From Prevotella sp. CAG:1092 (lineage in GTDB: Bacteria > Bacteroidota > Bacteroidia > Bacteroidales > Bacteroidaceae), in contig HF994194.1 in the NCBI GenBank assembly GCA_000436915.1, positions 106,695-117,793 of the forward strand: a stretch of DNA of 11,099 nucleotides, written 5' to 3'. A model generated the notes under the pieces. That model was not told where the DNA came from. It worked only from the letters and a program-made list of their open reading frames with translations, and ran no database searches. This document shows positions 6,408 through 11,099 of this stretch, piece by piece (within the stretch, counting starts at the first letter, position 1; each line of letters starts with the position of its first letter). A program made the translations under genes and the position numbers.

Positions 6408-6809
6408 ATGGAAATTACAGAAGAAACACCGATTGGCAAACTCACTACCAAAGACATTATCGATTATGTCGGATTACGTGAGATAATTAAAAACATACCG
6501 TTCAAGAAGGCAAAAGATTATTATAGCCTCGAAGATGTCTTAGATCAATATTTACCGTCAGAAATTGTCGGTGCATATTACGACCCAATGGCATTGGTCG
6601 ACTGTATGGATATTAACGATGTTAAAGATTACGTTGATACTTGCACTAGTGGCGCACTTTTTGAAAATAGTTTCTACGTTGAACCTAAAGAAAATATTAA
6701 AGATGAAATAATCGAAATTTGCCGTAAAGAGTATCCGAAAGGCTATATCGGTAAAAAAGAAGCTAAAGAGATAATTGGCAATATGATTGATTTTTACTTT
6801 TATAATTAA
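6408..6809 (+). CDS. Hypothetical acidic protein, last gene of the operon
   Basis: A 133-residue acidic protein, largely helical. It opens with MEITEETPIGKLTTKDIIDYV, has a middle DVLDQYLPSEIVGAYYD and a repeated-looking ALVDCMDINDVKDYVDTC, and ends with a lysine-rich helix (GYIGKKEAKEIIGNMIDFYFYN). The sequence TIGKLTTKDIIDYVG-like opening is reminiscent of short phage proteins where a 'pIGkLT..eL..' segment precedes a helical domain, but I cannot name the family. It is the distal gene of the plus-strand operon: it starts 11 bases after the previous stop and is followed by two terminator hairpins. Real gene, unknown function. Confidence 0.75.
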   Translation: MEITEETPIGKLTTKDIIDYVGLREIIKNIPFKKAKDYYSLEDVLDQYLPSEIVGAYYDPMALVDCMDINDVKDYVDTCTSGALFENSFYVEPKENIKDEIIEICRKEYPKGYIGKKEAKEIIGNMIDFYFYN

Positions 6810-6831
6810 TTGAACGAGCGAATAAAAACAA

Positions 6832-6855
6832 AAAAGGAACGTGTTAGTTCCTTTT
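6832..6855 (+). terminator. Intrinsic terminator 1 of the tRNA-enzyme operon
   Basis: AAAAGGAAC (6832-6840) pairs perfectly with GTTCCTTTT (6847-6855) around a 6-base GTGTTA loop, giving a 9-bp stem whose 3' arm ends in TTTT. It lies 22 bases after the last stop of the operon (6809). Confidence 0.75.
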
Positions 6856-6882
6856 GACATGGCATCTTTTTTCTAATTTTTT

Positions 6883-6912
6883 AACGGAGAGAATCTAAGT
6901 CTTTCCGTTTTT
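6883..6912 (+). terminator. Intrinsic terminator 2 of the tRNA-enzyme operon
   Basis: AACGGAGAGA (6883-6892) pairs with TCTTTCCGTT (6900-6909), 10 pairs with one G·U, around a 7-base loop, and the 3' arm runs into TTTTT (6908-6912). It is the second hairpin in 80 bases and sits immediately before the TATATTTG promoter-like element of the next operon, insulating the two units. Confidence 0.72.
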
Positions 6913-6918
6913 AAGTTG

Positions 6919-6940
6919 TATATTTGCAACGATAAATAAT
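6919..6940 (+). promoter_or_regulatory. Putative promoter (TATATTTG) of the polymerase-like/fmt operon
   Basis: TATATTTG (6919-6926), followed by CAAC, fits the Bacteroidota -7 consensus TAnnTTTG and lies 46 bases before the ATG at 6972, nearly the same distance as TAACTTTG before the operon at 2748. A TTTG -33 box is not evident. GATAAATAAT (6931-6940) lies just downstream. Its place directly after two terminators supports promoter function. Confidence 0.55.
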
Positions 6941-6971
6941 TAAATAATTTAATTAATATCGTATTATTATT

Positions 6972-7934
6972 ATGAAAAAGTGGGAAAATAGAGATTTGGC
7001 ACAACGTTTTGTTAGTGATTATAATTTACCGATACCAATAATTAATGAAGACCTGTTCAATTATCATCTATGTCTATATAATAAGGTTTATGGTAGTCTC
7101 GACAAGTGGAAACTTCTATTAAACTTAATCAACAATAAGTTTAAAGGGGACAAGAACCTTTTTCTTGACGAATACTATCAGATACGTGATAAGATTATTA
7201 ACTCCGTAAAAAAAACTGATGCCTTTTTAAAATTTGATAACAGCACATATGCGTCTTATACTATTCCTGAAGATATAACGTCAAAAAATGTATATGCTCA
7301 GGACAATATTGGCAAGATATTCATCTCAATTGATATTACGAAAGCCAACTTTCAAATCTTAAGAGAAACTGATAAAGATATTGTTTTCGGCGCCGACACA
7401 TATGAAGATTTCGTCGGAAAATTTACTGACCTTGATTATTTTAAGGAAAGTAAATACACTCGACAGGTAATTTTCGGAAATTTGAACCCGAAGAAACAAA
7501 TCGCTCGTGAGAAGTCATTTACACTTAGAATGTATGAAATGTTGAAGTCTTATGCAATTTCACATGAATGGAAACAAGTATCGGTTTCGAACGATGAGAT
7601 TGTATATGCCGTAACGAAGGCATCATGTAATAAGAACGAAATTATTAAACTTATTAAAGAAAAACTCGGTATTGAGGTAAAGGTAAATATGTATCGTCTC
7701 GACGGATATAAATTAAATTTTAGAGACAGCGGACACGAGAAATTAACGTTCTACACTAAGACCGACATGTTTAACGGTAAAGTAAAGTTCGTATCTGTGC
7801 CGTTACAGTATCATTCAATCATATTCAAACATTATTATGGTCTACCAACCTGTAACGAAGATTACCATTTCAATTATGAGGGAGTAGACTGCATCTTTAA
7901 TGAAGAATTCGTGATTAAAAAAATAGAACCATGA
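6972..7934 (+). CDS. Uncharacterised phage protein with polymerase-palm-like motifs
   Basis: A 320-residue soluble protein with no standard name. Three short segments, in order, echo family A DNA polymerases. IFISIDITKANFQIL (116-130) aligns D121 with the motif A aspartate of DYSQIELR. GADTYEDFVGKFT (140-152) then SKYTRQVIFGNLNP (160-173) occupy the place of the pre-O-helix and the RxxxK...NFGxxYG motif B. VSVSNDEIVYAV (203-214) resembles motif C, normally HDE (N207-D208-E209 here). The A-to-B spacing (43 residues) is close to family A, but B-to-C is only about 40 instead of over 100, and the motif B lysine and YG are missing. It may be a miniature palm fold or a chance likeness. Its stop overlaps the Fmt start by 4 bases. 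I believe relatives occur in other large Bacteroidota phages, from memory. The gene is certain; the function is hypothesis. Confidence 0.85.
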   Translation: MKKWENRDLAQRFVSDYNLPIPIINEDLFNYHLCLYNKVYGSLDKWKLLLNLINNKFKGDKNLFLDEYYQIRDKIINSVKKTDAFLKFDNSTYASYTIPEDITSKNVYAQDNIGKIFISIDITKANFQILRETDKDIVFGADTYEDFVGKFTDLDYFKESKYTRQVIFGNLNPKKQIAREKSFTLRMYEMLKSYAISHEWKQVSVSNDEIVYAVTKASCNKNEIIKLIKEKLGIEVKVNMYRLDGYKLNFRDSGHEKLTFYTKTDMFNGKVKFVSVPLQYHSIIFKHYYGLPTCNEDYHFNYEGVDCIFNEEFVIKKIEP

Positions 7935-8977
7935 TAGAAATTATTTATTTTTCCAGCGGTGATTTCGGAGTGCCGACATTGAACGAATTGATTACTGACT
8001 GTAAATCTAACATCAGAGTTAGAGGAGTCGTGACATCGAAAGATAAAGTACATTTCAACGACGAACGGATATTCGATATCGCATCGAAGAATGACATACC
8101 TTGCATAATACCGAATAACGATGATGAATTACAAAAGTTTTTAAACGATGTTGGAAAAGTCGACTTGTATTGCGTAATCTCTTATAAGAAACTCAGTAAT
8201 AGGATACTTTCACTCGTTAACGGAAATGCAATTAATATTCACGCTTCGGTATTACCTTTTCTAAGAGGAGCAGCACCAATAAATTGGGCAATTAGACTCG
8301 GTTTTAAACAGACAGGACTAACGGCATTTAAACTATCAGATAAAATCGACCAAGGAGATATCCTTAAATATGAGATAACCGATATCTATGAAACCGATAA
8401 TTATGAGACACTGTTTAAACGTTTGTCTGCAATGTGTACAAAATTTGCACCGACGGCGATAGTTTCATACATGGAAAAGGTTAAAAATAATACGTTAGAG
8501 GAACTTCAGCAACAAATTAATATCGGTGTGAAAAATCATTTACTAAGCGCACCGAAAGTCACTCATCCGGACTATTGGTCAACATGGGATTGTATGACGG
8601 AGGAAGAAATTAACAATCTACATAAGTCTACAACCGATGGTATTCATGGTGTCTTAAAAGTATATCATAGGACATCTTACGACGTTAATTTCAACCCTAC
8701 ATATAGTATTAAAATTTGGGATTATGAAATCGTTAAATATGATTGGAAGTGGGAAAATAGAGGATTTGTGCATAGTGACGGTAAAAATTACCTTTATGTA
8801 CCTATAAATCACAAAGGGTCATTAGCACGTACAGTACCGAGAGGTTTTGCATTGAGTATAAAAGAAATACAGGTCGAAGGGCGAAAACGTATGTCAATCG
8901 AAGAATTTCTTAGGGGATTTAAATACTTTCGTAAAGATGACTATTTAATAGACATCGCATCACCACATAAAGAGTAA
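7931..8977 (+). CDS. fmt: Methionyl-tRNA formyltransferase-like protein
   Basis: A 348-residue protein, slightly longer than bacterial Fmt (about 315). Fmt formylates Met on initiator tRNA using 10-formyl-tetrahydrofolate. The N-terminal Rossmann start IYFSSGDFGVPTLNEL (5-20) matches FxGTPxFAxxxL. The catalytic core NAINIHASVLPFLRGAAPIN (99-118) supplies N102 and H104, the formyltransferase HxSLLPxxxGxxP motif, and KIDQGDIL (138-145) supplies D140. The H-to-D spacing of 36 is that of Fmt and PurN. The C-terminal domain opens with the Fmt hallmark APK (207-209), but the usual RAxxPxPGA is replaced by HKSTTDGIHGV, so tRNA contacts may differ. Close alternatives are sugar-nucleotide formyltransferases. 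Fmt is favoured by the domain order and the window's tRNA theme. It overlaps the preceding gene by ATGA and precedes the next by 5 bases. Confidence 0.85.
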   Translation: MIEIIYFSSGDFGVPTLNELITDCKSNIRVRGVVTSKDKVHFNDERIFDIASKNDIPCIIPNNDDELQKFLNDVGKVDLYCVISYKKLSNRILSLVNGNAINIHASVLPFLRGAAPINWAIRLGFKQTGLTAFKLSDKIDQGDILKYEITDIYETDNYETLFKRLSAMCTKFAPTAIVSYMEKVKNNTLEELQQQINIGVKNHLLSAPKVTHPDYWSTWDCMTEEEINNLHKSTTDGIHGVLKVYHRTSYDVNFNPTYSIKIWDYEIVKYDWKWENRGFVHSDGKNYLYVPINHKGSLARTVPRGFALSIKEIQVEGRKRMSIEEFLRGFKYFRKDDYLIDIASPHKE

Positions 8978-8982
8978 AAATA

Positions 8983-9765
8983 ATGGAATATTGTGACGTA
9001 ATTAAAAGTATCAGTTATAATCAGCATGAAATATTATACAATATAATACAAATGCATAATAATGGCATCCCTTTTGACTGTGATCCGACATATTCGATTG
9101 GAAACTTTTATGGAAAGTTTAAAATTACAGATAAGGATGGACTTTCGAAAGATATCGAAATTCCGCAACCACAATACTGTTATGATGTAAATCCACAGGT
9201 AGAAGGTGTCGAAAAGATAGAACCATTAGGCAAACTGCCATTAAAGGACGAATCGATCGAAAGTATTAATATTGATTTACCATTCGTCATTTCATGCGGT
9301 CCATCAATGAATACTCCCGATATTGACGAAAATGGTAATAAGGTGAAAAATAACATAATATCAAGACGTTTTGCAAGCTATTATCCCGTTGCACAATTAC
9401 TTGAAAGTTACCGTCATTGGATAACAGAGGCATATAGAGTACTAAAAAAAGACGGAATATTGTGTTTCAAATGCCAACCGACGATTACCGGCTCAAAATT
9501 TCTAAACAGCCCATATTTTAGCCGACTTATCGCCGAAAGTGTTGGATTCGATAGTCTTGATGAATTTATCTTATTGGCAAAAAATAGACTCGTCAGCGGT
9601 AAAATAAAAAAACAACAGCACGCCCGTTCATTCCATAGCTATTTTCTTGTGTTCAAGAAGTCGTTAAGCAAGAAAGTAAACTACTTTGATTTCATGAACG
9701 ACGATGAAATAAAAACACTATTGGACGGATTGAAAAAATATAATGTTAATAAAAAAAGACGATAA
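8983..9765 (+). CDS. Degenerate SAM-dependent DNA methyltransferase-like protein
   Basis: A 260-residue protein with the layout of an N6-adenine/N4-cytosine DNA methyltransferase. FDCDPTYSIGNFYGKF (31-46) is an early D-x-x-Y/F substrate-type block. KLPLKDESIESINIDLPFVI (84-103) is the LPxxDxSxDxxxxDPPF pattern, with DLPF at 98-101 in place of the catalytic DPPF/DPPY. EAYRVLKKDGILCFKCQ (149-165) is the typical EayRVLKpgGxLxxK strand. ARSFHSYFLVFKK (214-226) matches the C-terminal HxYxLVFxK strand of phage methylases. No FxGxG SAM loop is visible. The Pro-to-Leu change in motif IV may lower or redirect activity, though similar DLPF-bearing relatives may exist. It closes the operon with the palm-like and fmt genes, 5 bases after fmt, and is followed by a terminator. 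DNA is the most likely substrate, but RNA cannot be excluded. Confidence 0.72.
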   Translation: MEYCDVIKSISYNQHEILYNIIQMHNNGIPFDCDPTYSIGNFYGKFKITDKDGLSKDIEIPQPQYCYDVNPQVEGVEKIEPLGKLPLKDESIESINIDLPFVISCGPSMNTPDIDENGNKVKNNIISRRFASYYPVAQLLESYRHWITEAYRVLKKDGILCFKCQPTITGSKFLNSPYFSRLIAESVGFDSLDEFILLAKNRLVSGKIKKQQHARSFHSYFLVFKKSLSKKVNYFDFMNDDEIKTLLDGLKKYNVNKKRR

Positions 9766-9770
9766 TAATA

Positions 9771-9811
9771 AAAAAAAACGGACTATCTGAATTGATCGCC
9801 CGTTTTTTTTT
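9771..9811 (+). terminator. Intrinsic terminator of the fmt operon
   Basis: AAAAAAAACGG (9771-9781) pairs with CCGTTTTTTTT (9800-9810), 11 pairs, around an 18-base loop holding a small ATC/GAT pairing (9785-9787 with 9794-9796). The 3' arm is itself an 8-T run. It lies 5 bases after the methylase-like gene's stop. Confidence 0.78.
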
Positions 9812-9821
9812 ATTACCTATT

Positions 9822-9829
9822 TATAAATA
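9822..9829 (+). promoter_or_regulatory. TATAAATA, T4-late-promoter-like core
   Basis: An exact TATAAATA, the core of T4-type late promoters, lies about 207 bases before the gene at 10036 and just after the terminator of the fmt operon. It could drive that gene, a possible late gene. AT-rich DNA makes chance occurrence easy, and the distance to the gene is long, so support is weak. Confidence 0.25.
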
Positions 9830-9857
9830 TTAGAAATATTGAACGATGGCATTGACG

Positions 9858-9965
9858 TTAATCACCAAGACCTGTATGCTCAAAGGCGGAAATGTCTGTT
9901 TCAACATTATTAGATCGTAAGTCATTTAACAGCTCTTGTTTACTCGTGTAGATTTTATAGAACAA
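9858..9965 (-). pseudogene. Orphan 3' fragment of a leucine-rich repeat gene
   Basis: On the minus strand, codons run from 9965 to a TAA at 9858-9860 and read LFYKIYTSKQELLNDL, then RSNNVETDISAFEHTGLGD. There is no start codon, and a TAA lies directly upstream (9966-9968), so it cannot be a functional gene of its own. It aligns without gaps, at a constant offset of 1012 bases, to the 3' end of the LRR gene at 10870-11099: the 40 bases 9918-9957 are identical to 10930-10969, while the flanking 67 bases (9851-9917) match at about two thirds of positions. The body of the LRR gene has been lost or replaced by the downstream gene region. Confidence 0.8.
9918..9957. repeat. 40-bp direct repeat, copy 1
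   Basis: These 40 bases are identical to 10930-10969, in the same orientation 1012 bases apart, flanking the complete gene at 10036-10740. On the minus strand they encode IYTSKQELLNDL of an LRR C-terminus. Identity ends sharply on both sides. Confidence 0.9.
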
Positions 9966-10035
9966 TTAAGGAAAAAATAATTGAAAAAAAAATAATCTAT
10001 TCCTATTATTATAACATAATACAAGAATTTTTAAA

Positions 10036-10740
10036 ATGGCGAATGAAGCGTTAAAGAAGATGCTTGAAATCGGCAAAAGAGTCGATGAGTTAACGACGAA
10101 TAATGGTCAATATCCTAATAAGACACCTCGTCGAAGCATTGAAGAACAGATACAATCACTCGATAATCAAGTATATGGGCAATATGTACCGTCGGCAGAG
10201 GAAAAAAGCACTTACGATCCACAGGCAGAAATGAAACGAATTGCAGAACGTGAGGCACAAGGAGGCGGTTATAATAAAAATACTAAAGTTCCCAGCAGAA
10301 TACTTGAATCAATACTTCAAAATCCCTGTAATCTCGATCCTGAAATATATGAGGATCAAAATATGGCCGCATTAACACGAAGATTAAGCGGTCGTATGCC
10401 AGGTATAAAGAATGTTCACGAAATACAGAAAAAACTCGATGAAGCCGATAGACAGAAACAGTCAGTAAGTGAATCACTGAAGCCTAAGACAACAACTTTC
10501 GGAACATCACAACAAACAACAGTAGACTATTCATTAATAAAGACTATTGTCGAAAGTGCCCTCGATGAAAAGATAACGAAATTGAAAACCGACATAATTA
10601 ACGAGAACGTGTCACATCAAAACGGCACTAGTCTAAATGTAATGAAAATGGGTGATAAATTTCTATTCCTTGACGACCAAGATAACGTGTATGAATGCAA
10701 AATGCATTATATCGGCAAAAATAAAAAAAAGAAACAGTAA
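10036..10740 (+). CDS. Uncharacterised phage protein, possibly structural
   Basis: A 234-residue hydrophilic protein. The N-terminal 80 residues are helical and charged (NEALKKMLEIGKRVDEL, then REAQGGGYNKN), followed by a short conserved-looking motif PSRILESILQNPCNLDPE (86-103) that often marks capsid- or tail-associated phage proteins I remember. The central part (105-160) is low complexity and Q/S/T-rich, probably disordered. The C-terminus has a helix VDYSLIKTIVESALDEKITK (163-182) and a small beta hairpin GDKFLFLDDQDNVYECKMHY (206-225), ending in a basic tail. This architecture resembles conserved unknown proteins in large Bacteroidota phages, but no function is assigned. It is monocistronic, with an A/T-rich leader lacking a Shine-Dalgarno and its own strong terminator, and is bracketed by 40-bp LRR-derived repeats, consistent with a mobile cassette. 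Confidence 0.82.
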   Translation: MANEALKKMLEIGKRVDELTTNNGQYPNKTPRRSIEEQIQSLDNQVYGQYVPSAEEKSTYDPQAEMKRIAEREAQGGGYNKNTKVPSRILESILQNPCNLDPEIYEDQNMAALTRRLSGRMPGIKNVHEIQKKLDEADRQKQSVSESLKPKTTTFGTSQQTTVDYSLIKTIVESALDEKITKLKTDIINENVSHQNGTSLNVMKMGDKFLFLDDQDNVYECKMHYIGKNKKKKQ

Positions 10741-10756
10741 CAAAAAGAAAAATAAT

Positions 10757-10789
10757 AAAAACCGTATTCTTAAGCAGAATGCGGTTTTT
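10757..10789 (+). terminator. Intrinsic terminator of the 10036-10740 gene
   Basis: AAAAACCGTATTCT (10757-10770) pairs with AGAATGCGGTTTTT (10776-10789), 14 pairs with one U·G, around a 5-base TAAGC loop, with five Ts at the end. It lies 16 bases after the stop. The A/T symmetry also makes it usable in the opposite direction, for transcription past the LRR gene's end. Confidence 0.87.
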
Positions 10790-10869
10790 ATTGTTATATT
10801 CTAATTTTTAATTTGAATTAATGTTTAAAAAATATACTTGACTGTTATTTTCGATTAATTGTATTGACA

Positions 10870-11099
10870 TTAAGCACCAAGGACTGTATTATCAAAGATC
10901 TGTTTACCAATTGTAACATTATTAATTTCTAAGTCATTTAACAGCTCTTGTTTACTCGTGTAGATTTTACCCTTATATGTTACTTCTCTAAGTATTGAAC
11001 AACCATAGAATGCACTGGAACCGATTGAAGTTAATTTGTTCGGTAATTTAACTGCTGTAAGTCCGGTACAACCTCTAAATGTGTCATCTTCGATTGAAG
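10870..11099 (-). CDS. C-terminus of a BspA-like leucine-rich repeat (LRR_5) protein
   Basis: A minus-strand gene enters from the right edge (first full codon at 11097) and ends at TAA 10870-10872; 75 residues are visible. They contain two BspA-type repeats of about 23 residues with the consensus I-x3-A/T-F-x-G-C-x-x-L-x-x-V-x-L-P: SIEDDTFRGCTGLTAVKLP, then SIGSSAFYGCSILREVTY. A C-terminal cap KGKIYTSKQELLNDL follows, with a tail ending TVLGA. LRR_5 proteins are common in Bacteroidota and their phages, usually as surface, adhesion or tail-associated proteins. The start, total length and any signal peptide lie outside the window. The coding part of the cap (10930-10969) is duplicated exactly at 9918-9957. 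Family call is strong; role in this phage is inference. Confidence 0.88.
   Translation of the reverse strand, partial: SIEDDTFRGCTGLTAVKLPNKLTSIGSSAFYGCSILREVTYKGKIYTSKQELLNDLEINNVTIGKQIFDNTVLGA
10930..10969. repeat. 40-bp direct repeat, copy 2
   Basis: These bases are identical to 9918-9957 and encode the IYTSKQELLNDL cap inside the LRR gene on the minus strand. Recombination between the two copies would remove exactly one 1012-base unit including the gene at 10036-10740. Confidence 0.9.

Noticed and set aside
6558..6860. A 100-codon minus-strand frame over the acidic protein gene
   Set aside because: It is antisense to a better-supported gene, Phe/Ile-rich as expected from reversed Lys/Asp codons, and overlaps the terminator.
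9846..9920. A short plus-strand frame of 24 codons starting ATGGCATTG
   Set aside because: It lies wholly on the opposite strand of the LRR 3' fragment, and its equivalent is not open in the intact LRR copy, so it is a shadow.
9851..10969. Template/variable repeat pair of a diversity-generating retroelement
   Set aside because: Differences between the two copies are not concentrated at adenines of one copy, no reverse transcriptase is present, and the identical block is only 40 bases.
1..11099. tRNA genes, CRISPR arrays, integrase or insertion sequences
   Set aside because: No cloverleaf with a T-arm consensus, no regularly spaced repeats and no transposase or recombinase motifs were found in any gene. 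This was a reading by eye, so a tRNA finder would be decisive.

Overview
This AT-rich window most likely comes from the genome of a large double-stranded DNA phage, or a phage-derived element, infecting a Bacteroidota host. Genes are packed tightly with 4-nt and 11-nt overlaps or gaps of a few bases. Products are phage-typical: Dam-like and degenerate methyltransferases, a T5orf172/GIY-YIG protein, DUF4326, and stand-alone RNA and translation enzymes. The starts lack convincing Shine-Dalgarno sequences and sit in A/T-rich leaders, as in Bacteroidota. Two leaders carry a TAnnTTTG element, the Bacteroidota -7 promoter consensus. A BspA-like leucine-rich repeat gene at the right edge also fits this group. 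No tRNA, rRNA, CRISPR array, integrase or transposase is visible.

Layout. (1) 1-109: the 3' end of a plus-strand gene, possibly a lectin-like tail or adhesion protein, followed by a strong hairpin shared with a convergent minus-strand gene. (2) 107-2588: an accessory block with a minus-strand unknown protein, a divergent pair of plus-strand genes (PTH2-like protein and Dam-type adenine methylase), a long inverted repeat, a DUF4326 gene and a convergent T5orf172/GIY-YIG gene. (3) 2748-6809: a plus-strand operon of a small zinc-ribbon-like protein, an RlaP-family nucleotidyltransferase, a CCA-adding enzyme with an HD domain, a YqeY/GatB-like protein and two small unknown genes. It ends in two consecutive hairpins. 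(4) 6972-9765: a second plus-strand operon behind a TATATTTG element. It encodes a protein with a possible miniature polymerase-palm signature, a methionyl-tRNA formyltransferase-like protein and a degenerate SAM methyltransferase-like protein, and ends in a terminator. (5) 9858-11099: a single unknown gene with its own terminator, flanked by two minus-strand copies of the 3' end of a leucine-rich repeat gene. One copy is an orphan fragment; the other is the end of a gene running off the window.

How the genes may work together. The unifying theme is tRNA and translation. The CCA-adding enzyme acts on the 3' end of tRNA. RlaP is a polymerase-beta-fold nucleotidyltransferase assigned to RNA repair by comparative genomics. 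YqeY resembles the tRNA-binding tail of the GatB amidotransferase subunit. Fmt formylates initiator Met-tRNA, and PTH2-like proteins act on peptidyl-tRNA. The translational overlap of the zinc-ribbon, RlaP and CCA genes makes a phage tRNA repair or maintenance cassette the most interesting hypothesis here, possibly countering tRNA-cleaving host defences. That is inference; only the family assignments and gene arrangement are read from the sequence.
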